52,300 bases of DNA, from NCBI GenBank assembly GCA_002695185.1, contig NZOF01000041.1:1-52300 (forward strand). Direction: 5' to 3'. The DNA is from Erythrobacter sp. Its GTDB lineage: Bacteria; Pseudomonadota; Alphaproteobacteria; Sphingomonadales; Sphingomonadaceae. The first letter of the stretch is position 1. Each line of letters starts with the position of its first letter. Shown piece after piece: positions 18,841 through 27,163 of this stretch. The notes below the pieces were generated by a model. It was given only the letters and a program-made list of their open reading frames with translations. It made no database searches and was not told the origin of the DNA. A program made the position numbers and the translations under genes.

Positions 18841-20057
18841 GCCGACTCATCTTCCTCGCAGTCGCCGGCTGTGCAGCCTCCCTGCCGAATGCCGCAAGCG
18901 CTGCGCGGCCTGTAGAAATCCTGATCGGCCATGCGGGCCGGTCGGAGATAGACGGCGCCATTCTGATCGAACTGCGCCTGCTCAACGGCGGCACGGAGCC
19001 GCAGTCGGTGGCCCTCCCCAACCGTATCCAGGCGCGTGTCGAGCAGGCAAACGCGCCGCACACAATCTGGCTCAGCCGGGCGGCCACGACACCGGCCAAC
19101 GTCACCGTGGCGCCAAGTGGGTTTGTTCCCGCAGCCTACGAGATAACGGCAACCCCCGAAACGTCCTTTGATGGCGCGACCATCTCCATTCCAGCATGGA
19201 ACAGTGCGGCGGTTCGCATAGCGCTTCAACCCGCGCTTGAGTACAGCCAGAGCACGCAAGCCATTGCCCGACCTCCTGTTGAAGCCAGCTCTGAGCAGAG
19301 CGCCGCAACCCCGCCGTCCGACCGAGCGGCAGGCAACGCCTTCCTCGCCAATCTTTCCGCCTATGAACCGATCTACGCCGCCTACGGCCCCGGCACGAAC
19401 AGCGAAGCGCGCATTCAGATCAGTTTCAAATACCAGCTTTTCGGCAGCAGGCAGGCGGAGGGCCTTCCCCGTTCATGGCGGGACGGCCTCCATTTTGCAT
19501 ATTCACAGCGGATGTTCTGGGATTTGGGTGCGGATTCGTCACCCTTTCGCAACATCGATTATCAGCCCGAGCTCCTTTATCTGACCCCCTCGGCGACCTT
19601 TTCCAGCGGCACCGCTATAAGCGGCCAAGGCGGCATACGGCATGAATCGAACGGGCGGGACGGACCGGCGTCCCGCAGCATCAACAGCATCTATGTCGCT
19701 CCCATGGCGGCGATTCCGCTCGGGGATGGTTACCAATTGTCGATCGCGCCCCGATTGTCGTTCTTCGTCGGCGACAAGTCCGAAAATCCCGACATCCACC
19801 GCTATCGTGGCAATACATCCCTGTTTATAGAGGTTGGGGAGGCTGAAGGGCTGCGTCTCTCCACCTCCACCCGTTTCAATTTTTCCAGCGGCAAGGGCGC
19901 TATTGCCGCCGATCTCTCCTATCCGCTTGCCAGGCTGCTGGGAGGGGGACCAGATTTCTATCTCTTCGGTCAGAGCTTTGTAGGCTATGGTGAGAACCTG
20001 CTCGATTATGACCGTCGCACGTCACGGTTCAGGATCGGATTGGCCCTCGTTCGTTAA
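18837..20057 (+). CDS. pldA: Outer-membrane phospholipase A
   Basis: The 406-residue protein starts with a signal peptide (MSRLIFLAVAG to ASA), then an extra N-terminal beta-rich domain of about 150 residues, then the OMPLA barrel. The barrel shows EPIYAAYGPG, the catalytic RHESNGRDGPASRSINSIY block with His, Ser and Asn in OMPLA order, and a terminal strand ending in Arg. Such enzymes hydrolyse outer-membrane phospholipids, releasing fatty acids. Without frame correction it would read as a fusion to fabI, which I reject. Placement last in a PHA/acetate/fatty-acid unit is unusual and suggests lipid recycling. Confidence 0.85.
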   Translation: MSRLIFLAVAGCAASLPNAASAARPVEILIGHAGRSEIDGAILIELRLLNGGTEPQSVALPNRIQARVEQANAPHTIWLSRAATTPANVTVAPSGFVPAAYEITATPETSFDGATISIPAWNSAAVRIALQPALEYSQSTQAIARPPVEASSEQSAATPPSDRAAGNAFLANLSAYEPIYAAYGPGTNSEARIQISFKYQLFGSRQAEGLPRSWRDGLHFAYSQRMFWDLGADSSPFRNIDYQPELLYLTPSATFSSGTAISGQGGIRHESNGRDGPASRSINSIYVAPMAAIPLGDGYQLSIAPRLSFFVGDKSENPDIHRYRGNTSLFIEVGEAEGLRLSTSTRFNFSSGKGAIAADLSYPLARLLGGGPDFYLFGQSFVGYGENLLDYDRRTSRFRIGLALVR

Positions 20058-20186
20058 GTGCTGCCAGCTCCCGCATCTAGCAAGCGGACTGCCTCGCGAC
20101 TGCAACCACCGAAGAGATCGAAGCGCGGCCCCGAATGCGTAAAGCAGGTAAAGAAATGGGTCGATCCTGTGCGCGATGCGATCGAC

Positions 20187-20705
20187 ACGACAATGGGCTT
20201 CACTGCGCTTGACGGCCTGATGATGGGAACGCGCTGCGGGACGCTCGACCCGGGGCTCGTCCTTCACCTGCAAAGCCGGCTCGGCATGAGCCTCGCTGAG
20301 GTCGAACAGCTTCTCTACCGCCAGTCGGGCCTGCTTGGCGTGTCCGGGATATCGAGCGACATGCGCGTTCTCTCGGCCGATGGCAGCGCTGCGGCGCAAG
20401 AGGCGATCGAACTCTTTATCTGCATGAATTGCGTGAAATCGGCGCCCTCACGGCCTCGCTCGGTGGGATCGACGGGCTGGTCTTCACCGCAGGGATCGGC
20501 GAAAACCATGCGGAGGTGCGCGGACGCATGGGCAGGCAGCTTGAGTGGCTCGGCGTTCGAATGACGCCGACGCGAATGCTTCGAACCGTCAGGTCATCAG
20601 CGCCGCAGACAGCAGGGTGAAAGTCCTCGTCATTGCGACGAACGAGGAGCAGATGATCGCGCATCACACCGTCACCGTCCTGGCCGAGAGCGATCAGATA
20701 TGCCC
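20187..20705 (+). pseudogene. Acetate kinase remnant (second copy)
   Basis: The segment spells TTMGFTALDGLMMGTRCGTL, GLLGVSGISSDMRVLS and EAIELF in one frame. It shifts after about 20424 to IGALTASLGGIDGLVFTAGI in a second frame, then shifts again to ISAADSRVKVLVIATNEEQM and IAHHTVTVLAES in a third. It is close to, but distinct from, the intact ackA. The N-terminal half is missing, and at least two frameshifts are present, so it is dead. With the pha remnant at 3364, it marks a second, decayed acetate/PHA operon. Confidence 0.85.
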
Positions 20706-20747
20706 GCGCGGTCGAGCGTGACGGAGCGCAGCCGCGGCCGCGCGAAT

Positions 20748-20761
20748 TTGATTTCGATCAA
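20748..20761 (+). promoter_or_regulatory. FNR/FixK-type box upstream of a small membrane protein
   Basis: TTGATTTCGATCAA is a perfect match to the FNR/FixK consensus TTGAT-N4-ATCAA. It ends 59 bases before the ATG at 20821, a spacing consistent with class II activation (box centred near -41.5) if transcription starts about 20796. It implies activation under low oxygen by a Crp/Fnr-family regulator that is not encoded in this window. Confidence 0.75.
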
Positions 20762-20820
20762 AGTGATGGATGAAGAGAAGCCCGAGGGTCGAAGCACGGC
20801 TTGCGATCATGGAGACTCAT

Positions 20821-20931
20821 ATGCTCGGCTTCTTCGGTCAACATTTCGTCTATCTGGTGCTCGGCGCCTTTGCCACGTTCGCGGTCGTCATGGGCTACGT
20901 CTCTATCGCGGACAATCTCACCCGCCGCTAG
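20821..20931 (+). CDS. 36-residue single-span membrane protein under an FNR-type box
   Basis: The ATG at 20821 follows GGAGACTCAT; an in-frame ATG at 20809 is less well placed. The protein, starting MLGFFGQHF, is one hydrophobic helix (YLVLGAFATFAVVMGYVSIA) with a short polar, basic tail (DNLTRR). No family is recognised. Size, single helix and anaerobic box recall small subunits or modulators of terminal oxidases and stress-induced membrane peptides, but that is only an analogy. Its end overlaps the converging truncated hemoglobin gene by 14 bases. Confidence 0.65.
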   Translation: MLGFFGQHFVYLVLGAFATFAVVMGYVSIADNLTRR

Positions 20932-21331
20932 CCGGCCGTCCTGCCATCGCTTGCGCCATCCCGGAGAGCGCCTCGACCATGCGCGCGCCCAGGCCTGGAT
21001 TGATCGGAGCCTCGGCGACCGCGCGCCGCATCGCGTCTATCCATTGATCCGCGGTTTCTTGGTCAATCGGCATTTTCGCATGCGCAGACATCACGCAGAC
21101 GCCGGGATGTTCGGCAAACCAGTCGCGGGGTCCGCCGAGCCAGGCGTTGAGGAAACCTGCCAGTGAAGCGCGCATCGGCGCGAGGTCTTCGGCATGGAGC
21201 ATCCGCAGCGCCGCGTACGCGGCATCGCTCTCCATCAGAGCGTAGAAGCGCTCCACGACCTGGCGGACGACGGCGGCGCCGCCGACCATCTCAAACGGCG
21301 TCTGCTTCTGTTCGATCACGCTGGTCGCCAT
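20918..21331 (-). CDS. Group II truncated hemoglobin-like protein
   Basis: The 137-residue protein fits the 2/2 globin fold: PFEMVGGAAVVRQVVERFYA, MLHAEDLAPMRASLAGFLNA, the proximal histidine in SAHAKMPID and a following Trp in ADQWIDAMRRAV at the position typical of group II. These proteins bind oxygen or nitric oxide with high affinity and are often linked to hypoxic or nitrosative stress. An FNR/FixK-type box lies 85 bases upstream of its start. Family membership is clear to me; the group assignment is probable. Confidence 0.8.
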   Translation of the reverse strand: MATSVIEQKQTPFEMVGGAAVVRQVVERFYALMESDAAYAALRMLHAEDLAPMRASLAGFLNAWLGGPRDWFAEHPGVCVMSAHAKMPIDQETADQWIDAMRRAVAEAPINPGLGARMVEALSGMAQAMAGRPASGG

Positions 21332-21415
21332 GCCAACTCCTCTGCTGCTGCCCTCCCCGGTCCTCGGACGAGATGCACTCGATGGAGAGCTTAGATAACC
21401 GGCTGATCCGCCGAT

Positions 21416-21429
21416 TTGATCGGAATCAA
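21416..21429 (-). promoter_or_regulatory. FNR/FixK-type box upstream of the truncated hemoglobin gene
   Basis: TTGATCGGAATCAA matches TTGAT-N4-ATCAA perfectly and is symmetric. It lies 85 bases before the hemoglobin ATG. The receiver gene at 21616 runs the other way and only its 3' end faces this site, so the target is most likely the hemoglobin gene. No other gene is seen between 21332 and 21615. Confidence 0.75.
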
Positions 21430-21615
21430 TGTCACCGCGCGACCGTCTCCAATTCGGTAGAATCTGGATCTTGTCGCGGTGGGTCGCGGACGGGAATCCA
21501 ATATGCTTGGATGAGGTGCGTCGCGTGATGTGCCTCCTGCGCGATATCCGCCGATAGCGAACGAGCGCACGTGCCTAGCGGCGAGCGCACCCACCGCTCA
21601 ATCCAGCACTTGGGA

Positions 21616-22047
21616 TTAGTGACGTGTCGCAGCACGCTTGGCCGAACGCGGCCGGGGTGCGAGCGCTTCCAACAGCACTTGGACCAGCCGCGCTGCCGTA
21701 TAGGGCTTGACGAGGATGTCGACCACACCGCGCTGCATCGCGGCGACGACCCCTCGCACGTCAGCCCTGCTGAACTGCACGAGCAGCGGAGCGACACGCA
21801 CCAGATCGTCGTTGTCGGCCAGCGACTGCATCAACGCGGCGTCCGCCTCGTCCGCATCGAGCAAGAGGAGGCAAGGCGCCTGGGTCAAGCCGGCACTCCG
21901 AAAGGCGGCGAAGCTAGGGTAGCAATCCCGCCACGCGATGCGGTCGTTCCGAACCTGTCGGGCGGTCTCAAACCGGCTTTCAGGACCAATGCCGATCAGT
22001 TGGGCGGGCAGCACGCCCTCGCCTGTCAAATGACGGCTTGAGCTCAT
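21616..22047 (-). CDS. Stand-alone receiver-domain protein (FixJ-receiver-like)
   Basis: The 143-residue protein has one receiver fold: the phospho-acceptor strand is APCLLLLDADEAD, a Ser occurs near VQFSRADVRG, and the conserved Lys is in VDILVKPYTAARL. The first acidic cluster expected near residues 10-20 is replaced (LIGIGPESR), so phosphorylation may be altered or absent. No output domain follows. Its ATG overlaps the stop of the next receiver (ATGA), so the two are co-translated. It probably modulates phosphate flow around FixL/FixJ; that is inferred from linkage. Confidence 0.7.
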   Translation of the reverse strand: MSSSRHLTGEGVLPAQLIGIGPESRFETARQVRNDRIAWRDCYPSFAAFRSAGLTQAPCLLLLDADEADAALMQSLADNDDLVRVAPLLVQFSRADVRGVVAAMQRGVVDILVKPYTAARLVQVLLEALAPRPRSAKRAATRH

Positions 22048-22457
22048 GTCACGCTTTGCGCGACCGGGCCGACCAGCTTGGTCAGCGTGTCAATCAGCAC
22101 ATGTTCGCGAAACGGCTTGTCCAGAACTATGCTGTAACCCGCGTCCGCAGCGGCTTTCGCGAGTTGTGGCGAAGGGAAGGCGGTGATCAGAATGGCTGGA
22201 CCAGCCCATCCGCGGGACCGTAGACCGGACAGGACGTCCAGCCCGTCGAGATCGTCCATATTATAGTCGGCCACGATGCAACAGGCCTTGTCCGCCAAGG
22301 GATCGGCCAGAAGAGCGGCACCGGCGGCATAGGCACGTACGTCGAAGCCCTTGGCTTGCAGGAGCAGTTGAAGCGAACGCCGGACGCCAGCGTCGTCTTC
22401 CACCAGCAGCAACCTGGGTCGCTCCTGAGCGGTACATGGTTTGATCTTGCCGGCCAT
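22044..22457 (-). CDS. Single-domain response regulator
   Basis: The 137-residue protein is a canonical receiver with RLLLVEDDAGVRRSL (acidic pocket), CCIVADYNMDDLDGLDV (phospho-acceptor Asp), ILITAF (Thr) and IVLDKPFREHVL (Lys). There is no DNA-binding domain, as in CheY- or FixT-like shuttles. It lies 85 bases after fixJ on the same strand, with a FixJ-like site in between, so it may be induced by FixJ and feed back on FixL. FixT-type inhibition is a known theme, but this protein is not obviously FixT. Confidence 0.8.
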   Translation of the reverse strand: MAGKIKPCTAQERPRLLLVEDDAGVRRSLQLLLQAKGFDVRAYAAGAALLADPLADKACCIVADYNMDDLDGLDVLSGLRSRGWAGPAILITAFPSPQLAKAAADAGYSIVLDKPFREHVLIDTLTKLVGPVAQSVT

Positions 22458-22523
22458 GAAACATCACCACATGCAGCGTCATTGCTGGTTGGTCGGCGAT
22501 GTCACCAATCCGCGAACCGGTCG

Positions 22524-22531
22524 CTACGTAA
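22524..22531 (-). promoter_or_regulatory. Possible FixJ-binding site
   Basis: TTACGTAG on the minus strand differs by one base from the GTAMGTAG core I recall for FixJ sites. It lies 67-74 bases upstream of the receiver gene starting at 22457. A single short core is weak evidence by itself. Confidence 0.3.
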
Positions 22532-22542
22532 TGGTCCCGATG

Positions 22543-23157
22543 CTAGCCATTGACCCCCGCCGCGAAGGCGATGCGCAGTGCTTCGGACAGGCTCCTGACG
22601 TTAAGTTTGGTCATGAGATTGGCGCGGTGCACCTCCACCGTGCGCGGCGAGATGCCGAGATCATAGGCGATGGTCTTGTTCGGAAGACCCTGAGCCAGCC
22701 CTTTGAGAACATCCTGCTCGCGCGAGGTAAGTGCTGCAATCAGCACGGCGGCGTCTGCAGCCCGGCTGGCGCGTCCTTCGGCGTCGGTTATCTTTTCGAA
22801 CGCGGCCTCAATGGCGCTCAGCAGCACGGCCTTTTCGAACGGCTTCTCGATAAAGTCCACCGCGCCGGCCTTCATCGCGCGCACGGCGATGGAGACATCG
22901 CCATGACCGGTCAGCACAACGACGGGCATGGCCACGCCGCGTTCGCTGAGCCTTTGCTGCACCTCAAGCCCGTCCATTTCGGGCATCCGCACGTCGAGAA
23001 GGATACAGCCGGTCTCGACATTCTTCACGTTCTTCAAGAACTCGACGCCCGAGGTCCAGGTCGACACCGCAAAGCCAGAAGTCTTGAGCATGAAACCCGC
23101 CGAACGCCGGATGGCGTCTTCATCGTCAACTACATGTATCAGTCTCTTATTGTCCAT
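22543..23157 (-). CDS. fixJ: FixJ-type response regulator
   Basis: The 204-residue regulator has a receiver ([13 protein letters not shown], phospho-acceptor Asp in [29 protein letters not shown]) and a LuxR-type helix-turn-helix ([20 protein letters not shown], then [15 protein letters not shown]). This is the FixJ/NodW layout and length. It would activate target promoters when phosphorylated by the adjacent FixL under low oxygen. Its start overlaps the fixL stop by 11 bases, so the pair is one operon. Confidence 0.9.
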   Translation of the reverse strand: MDNKRLIHVVDDEDAIRRSAGFMLKTSGFAVSTWTSGVEFLKNVKNVETGCILLDVRMPEMDGLEVQQRLSERGVAMPVVVLTGHGDVSIAVRAMKAGAVDFIEKPFEKAVLLSAIEAAFEKITDAEGRASRAADAAVLIAALTSREQDVLKGLAQGLPNKTIAYDLGISPRTVEVHRANLMTKLNVRSLSEALRIAFAAGVNG

Positions 23158-24646
23158 CCAACTTCTCCGGCTCCACTCTTACCAAAGTGAAATTGAAACG
23201 AGTACCCCCGCCGGAGCGGGGCTCCATCCAGATTCTGCCCCCATTGGCTTCGACGATGGTGCGGCAGATGGAAAGGCCGAGGCCCATGCCCTCGCTCTTC
23301 GTGCTGACGAACGCCCTGAAGAGCTGGGTAGCCACGTCGGGAACCACACCGGGACCGGTATCGGCCACCGTCACGCGAACAAATCCGGGCTGATCGGCTC
23401 CCGTGCTGACGCTCAGCACCCGCTCGTCACTGTCGCCCATGGCTTCCACGGCGTTGCGGATCAGGTTGACCAACACCTGCTGGATCTGGATCTTGTCCAC
23501 GAGAACGTCGGCCGCATCATGGTCGATGTCGAACCTGGCCTCTATCGACTTCTCGCTCGTGCCCATCAGGCCGAACGCGGCGGCTTCGTTGATGAGCAGC
23601 GGCAGCTTCTCGACCGTCTTCTCAACTTCGCCTCTCGCCACGAAATCCCGCAACCGGCGGACGATATGGCCTGCCCGCATGGCCTCGCCGGCGGCATCCT
23701 GGAGCGCGTCGCGTATCATCGGGACGTCCTCGGCGTCGAAATTCTCGAGTAGATCGCGCACTGCCTCAACATAGTTGGCGACCGCGGTGATCGGCTGATT
23801 GAGCTCATGCGCGAGCGTCGAAGCCATCGTTCCCATGGCGCTCACCCGCGCGACATGGATGAGCTCGGATTGCAGTTCCTCGAGCTTCTCCTGCGTTCTT
23901 TGCCGATCGGTGAGGTCGCGGATGAAACCGGTGAACAGGCGCTGCCCCTCACCGGTCGCCTCGCCCACCGACAGTTCCATGGGGAAGGTCGAACCGTCCT
24001 TGCGCTGCGCGAAGACCACCCGGCCGATGCCGATGATGCGTCTTTCCCCGGTCTGGAGATAGCGCTCGATATAGCCGTCGTGCCGCTCGCGATCCGGCGA
24101 GGGCATGAGGATGCTGACGTTCGAGCCGACGACATGAGCCTGATCGTAGCCGAACAGCCGCTCCGCAGCCGCGCTGAAAGACCGGATGATCCCGTGGTCG
24201 TCGATCACGATCATGGCGTCGGGAACCGTCGAGAGGATCGAGCGCAAGTGATTTTCGCTGGTCCTGAGTGCTACATCATTGGCGCGTTGATCGGTTATGT
24301 CGCGAACGACGACGGCAAAGCCCCGCAGTACGCCCGCGGGACCGTGAAGCGCGGTCGTCGAGATATGTGCTAGGAATTCGCTGCCGTCCTTGCGGACCCG
24401 CCAATCGTCGCGTTCGAGATTGCCCTGCGCCCGCGCAACGGCCAGGTCGGCCGCCGGGCGGTCGAGCTTGACGGCGTCGGCGGGGTAGATGATCGCCTCC
24501 GATTGACCTAGCGCTTCGCTCTCGGACCAGCCCATGAGCCGTCTGGCGCCCTCGTTCCAGACGAGCACTTCCCCGTTCGGATCGACCATGTAGATCGCAT
24601 AGTCCCTGACGCCGTCGATCAGCAGCCTGCACTGGTCGGTGGTCAT
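23147..24646 (-). CDS. fixL: FixL-type oxygen-sensing histidine kinase with two PAS domains
   Basis: From the ATG at 24646 the protein has 499 residues. A first PAS domain spans about 1-117 and a second about 125-250. The second contains the FixL-like heme pocket: the proximal His is in [13 protein letters not shown], followed by RIIGIGR. Next come the H-box [11 protein letters not shown]-box [12 protein letters not shown] and ATP-lid motifs DTGPGV and [13 protein letters not shown]. It should autophosphorylate when its heme is deoxygenated and pass phosphate to FixJ. It appears to lack N-terminal membrane spans, so it is soluble. Confidence 0.9.
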   Translation of the reverse strand: MTTDQCRLLIDGVRDYAIYMVDPNGEVLVWNEGARRLMGWSESEALGQSEAIIYPADAVKLDRPAADLAVARAQGNLERDDWRVRKDGSEFLAHISTTALHGPAGVLRGFAVVVRDITDQRANDVALRTSENHLRSILSTVPDAMIVIDDHGIIRSFSAAAERLFGYDQAHVVGSNVSILMPSPDRERHDGYIERYLQTGERRIIGIGRVVFAQRKDGSTFPMELSVGEATGEGQRLFTGFIRDLTDRQRTQEKLEELQSELIHVARVSAMGTMASTLAHELNQPITAVANYVEAVRDLLENFDAEDVPMIRDALQDAAGEAMRAGHIVRRLRDFVARGEVEKTVEKLPLLINEAAAFGLMGTSEKSIEARFDIDHDAADVLVDKIQIQQVLVNLIRNAVEAMGDSDERVLSVSTGADQPGFVRVTVADTGPGVVPDVATQLFRAFVSTKSEGMGLGLSICRTIVEANGGRIWMEPRSGGGTRFNFTLVRVEPEKLDGQ

Positions 24647-24771
24647 GGCAAAACCGCCGCTTTGCGCTCCGCGCCGCACGGCCAAACCGAACGGCGCGCA
24701 GCCGTCATGCTGCCGGCCGTGCTGCGGCCCTGCCTCGCCCGCTTGCGCAAGGCTTCCAAATTTTCAGTCAT
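24643..24771 (-). CDS. Possible 42-residue leader ORF coupled to fixL
   Basis: A frame from ATG 24771 ([20 protein letters not shown]...) ends in a TGA that overlaps the fixL start as ATGA. The overlap and the ordered N-terminus suggest a translated leader, but the ribosome-binding site is poor and no family is recognised. It may be fortuitous. Confidence 0.3.
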   Translation of the reverse strand: MTENLEALRKRARQGRSTAGSMTAARRSVWPCGAERKAAVLP

Positions 24772-25036
24772 CACACGCAAGATGCCCTGCCCCGCCGACG
24801 CTCCTCGCCCAACCATAGCAACACCGCAACGATGCGACCACCGCAACGCTGTCGCTTTCCTTCAATTGGACACGTCGCTACGAATGGCCATGGGACAGGG
24901 CCAGATCGAAAACAGAAGGCCAAGCAATAGGGGCAGACAGGAAGCTGGTTGCGCGAAGTAAGTATGGGACGGATCTCTTCAGTCACGCCGGACTCGTCAA
25001 AGTCTCGTCCACCTCACGCGGGTGGGTTTTGAGCAC
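24772..25036. promoter_or_regulatory. Divergent control region between fixL and the DUF4010 gene
   Basis: No gene is seen here. GTAAGTAT (24958-24965), seven of eight bases of the recalled GTAMGTAG FixJ core, lies 72 bases before the plus-strand gene at 25037. I see no FNR box. Promoters for both directions must lie here, but clear -35/-10 pairs are not visible. Confidence 0.3.
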
Positions 25037-26296
25037 ATGATAGGGCTTGATTCCTCGGTGATCCGAGGACTATCCGCCGCCCTCGCGGTCGGCATGCTGA
25101 TCGGCATCGAGCGGGGATGGCGTCAGCGGGACGCCTCGGATGGGAGCCGCGTCAGCGGTCTTCGGACCTTCGCGCTGCTTGGCCTGGCGGGGGGCCTTGC
25201 CGGTCTCCTCCCGGATTTGATCGCGGCAGCGGTTTGCTTCGCGGTGCTCGCGAGCCTGGTCTTGGGATACGGCAGCACGCTGCAGCGCCAGGCTAGTCTC
25301 TCGGTCACGAACACGTTGGTCGCGATCATCACTCTGGCGCTCGGCGTCCTGGCGGCAAAAGGGCAGGTGACGGAGGCCCTGGCGGCGGCGGCCGTCATAA
25401 CGCTGATCCTGTCGGCGCGCGAGCGCGCCCACGCGATGCTGAAAGGCATGACGGAGACGGAAGTCGAATCGATCGCCCGTTTCGCGCTCGTCGCGCTCGT
25501 CGTCCTCCCGCTGCTGCCCGACGCGACCTATGGTCCCTACGATGCCTGGAACCCGCGCCAGATCTGGATGGTGGTCGTGGTCGTGCTGGGGCTGTCGTTT
25601 GTCGGATATGTCGCCTCGCGTCGCCTTGGACCCGAGCGCGGAATCATGGTGACGGCGCTGTGCGGCGCTCTTGTCTCGTCGACGGCCGTGACCGTGGCCT
25701 ATGCCCGTCGGCTGCGCAGCGGTGACGGGCCGTCGGGGCCGCTGATCGCCGGAATCGCGCTTGCCTCCCTCGTGATGTTCGTGCGCGTGCAGATCCTGGC
25801 GATCGCGCTGGTTCCCCACGCGGCCCGCTCGCTCGGCATCGCCATGATTCCGGCGCTGGCGGTCGGATCCCTCACGACCTTGCTCGCGCTGCGGTCGGGA
25901 CGAACGGCGCCGGTTGCTGAAGTCTCGCTCGGCAATCCGCTCGATTTCCGCCCGGCGGTCGTTCTCGCCGGCCTTGTCGCCGTCATGGCGGTGGTAGCGC
26001 GCTGGGCGCTCGCACGCTTTGGCGACGGTGGGATCGTCGTGGCGCTTGGGCTGACGGGGCTGATGGACGTCGATGCCGCGATTCTCACCTTGGCCGGCTT
26101 GCCGCAGGGCACGCTCGATGCCGAGACGGCCGGATTCGTGCTGGCGGTTCCCGTCCTTGCCAATACGGCATTCAAGGCCATCCTTGCCTTCAGCCTCGCC
26201 GGCCCGAGCCACCGGGGCTGGAAGGCGGCAGCGCCGCTCATCGCCTCGGTGTTCGCCTCCTCGATCGGCATCGGGGCTGCAATGTCGTTGCTATGA
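25037..26296 (+). CDS. MgtC/DUF4010-type multispanning membrane protein
   Basis: The 419-residue protein has about twelve hydrophobic spans. The N-terminal third (LSAALAVGMLIGIERGW, RTFALLGLAGGLAG) looks like the MgtC/SapB fold. The remainder (VTALCGALVSSTAVTVAYAR, GLTGLMDVDAAILTLAGL) is the DUF4010 region. Members are annotated as possible Mg2+ or metal-related transporters, but no substrate is established. The ATG at 25037 is preferred; a GTG at 25022 is an alternative. It stands alone and divergent from fixL, with a FixJ-like core upstream. Confidence 0.85.
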   Translation: MIGLDSSVIRGLSAALAVGMLIGIERGWRQRDASDGSRVSGLRTFALLGLAGGLAGLLPDLIAAAVCFAVLASLVLGYGSTLQRQASLSVTNTLVAIITLALGVLAAKGQVTEALAAAAVITLILSARERAHAMLKGMTETEVESIARFALVALVVLPLLPDATYGPYDAWNPRQIWMVVVVVLGLSFVGYVASRRLGPERGIMVTALCGALVSSTAVTVAYARRLRSGDGPSGPLIAGIALASLVMFVRVQILAIALVPHAARSLGIAMIPALAVGSLTTLLALRSGRTAPVAEVSLGNPLDFRPAVVLAGLVAVMAVVARWALARFGDGGIVVALGLTGLMDVDAAILTLAGLPQGTLDAETAGFVLAVPVLANTAFKAILAFSLAGPSHRGWKAAAPLIASVFASSIGIGAAMSLL

Positions 26297-26298
26297 CC

Positions 26299-26478
26299 TC
26301 ACAGCCCCGGCGGCAGCTCGGGCGGCGTTTCACCGGGACGATCGATATCTGGCTGGTCCGGCGGGATGGTCGGATCTTCGGGCACAGGCTCCTCATTGGG
26401 CTGCGGCGCAGCTGGCCATTCGGGGGGCGCTTGCGGCTGAATAATATCGGGTTCGGGAGCGCCAGGTTGTGTGCCCAT
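26299..26478 (-). CDS. 59-residue proline-rich acidic protein
   Basis: An ATG with AAGGATGGAC in front opens a frame that is about one-third proline, with acidic spacing (PNEEPVPEDPTIPPDQPDID) and no hydrophobic core. It is likely disordered. No family is recognised. It converges on the DUF4010 gene, whose stop is three bases away, and lies 59 bases beyond the kinase-like gene on the same strand. Confidence 0.55.
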   Translation of the reverse strand: MGTQPGAPEPDIIQPQAPPEWPAAPQPNEEPVPEDPTIPPDQPDIDRPGETPPELPPGL

Positions 26479-26536
26479 GGTCCATCCTTTCGCGAGCGTT
26501 GGAATGAGATAGAAGCTCTTGTGCTTTGTGGTTGCC

Positions 26537-27163
26537 TTACGTCCGGCGCTCCCGGGGCGGGATCGACCGATGCTTACGCTTGGCTGTCTGCCTCGCCGCG
26601 ATCGCCGCGGCCGCGCCCTCCGAGGCGGCTGGGACACCCGAGCCGAGCGATAGGGTCAAGGGAAGAGCCAAAGCGGCCATATGGTTACCCGGTTCGTCGT
26701 CACGCCAGTATAGCTGCGCGTGAGCCTCCTTCCTTAATCGGGCCACATGCGGTCCGCCTGCATCCTCCGCGGCTGGGCCGGCAATACCGGAAGGAATTCC
26801 GTCGCTAAGGGGAGCAAGCCAATCCCGCTCCGCTTCGGTGATGACGACCCAGACCCGCCGGCCGGTTTTTCGTGTGGCGAGAAGGAGGCGCTGCGGCGCG
26901 GAGGCCGCCCGCCAGACGTCTTCCAGAAGGTCCCGGATTGCGGCGTCGAGGCATGGCCGGTCCAGCCTTGCAACCGCCTTGTCCTGCGCGGTCTCGATCT
27001 GGATGTCGCACCGCGACGCCCATTGCGCGCGCAGCACCGATCCGAGGTCGGCGAGATAGCTGTTGAGGTCAAAGGAGCGGTTCCTCCTTTCGCCCCGATG
27101 CATATGATCGGAGGAAGCGCTGGAACCGGGTGACGTCTCGGTTTCCACATCCGGACTCTTCAC
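26537..27163 (-). CDS. Degenerate histidine-kinase-like ATPase domain protein
   Basis: The 208-residue protein (GTG start behind a G-rich site) has FDLNSYLADLGSVLRAQW and AAIRDLLEDVWRAAS, which resemble the start and N-box of HATPase_c domains. The key Asn of the N-box is replaced and no glycine-rich G1/G2 lid motifs are obvious. I therefore call it a decayed or specialised kinase ATPase fold. It lacks a sensor and a phospho-accepting His domain. Location next to the heat-shock gene in the fixLJ island suggests a signalling adaptor, but this is weak. Confidence 0.4.
   Translation of the reverse strand: MKSPDVETETSPGSSASSDHMHRGERRNRSFDLNSYLADLGSVLRAQWASRCDIQIETAQDKAVARLDRPCLDAAIRDLLEDVWRAASAPQRLLLATRKTGRRVWVVITEAERDWLAPLSDGIPSGIAGPAAEDAGGPHVARLRKEAHAQLYWRDDEPGNHMAALALPLTLSLGSGVPAASEGAAAAIAARQTAKRKHRSIPPRERRT

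Noticed and set aside
18066..20057. A 663-residue FabI-phospholipase fusion protein
   Set aside because: The end of FabI is recovered in another frame after a T6 run, and the phospholipase has its own ATG and signal peptide. Two genes are the better reading.
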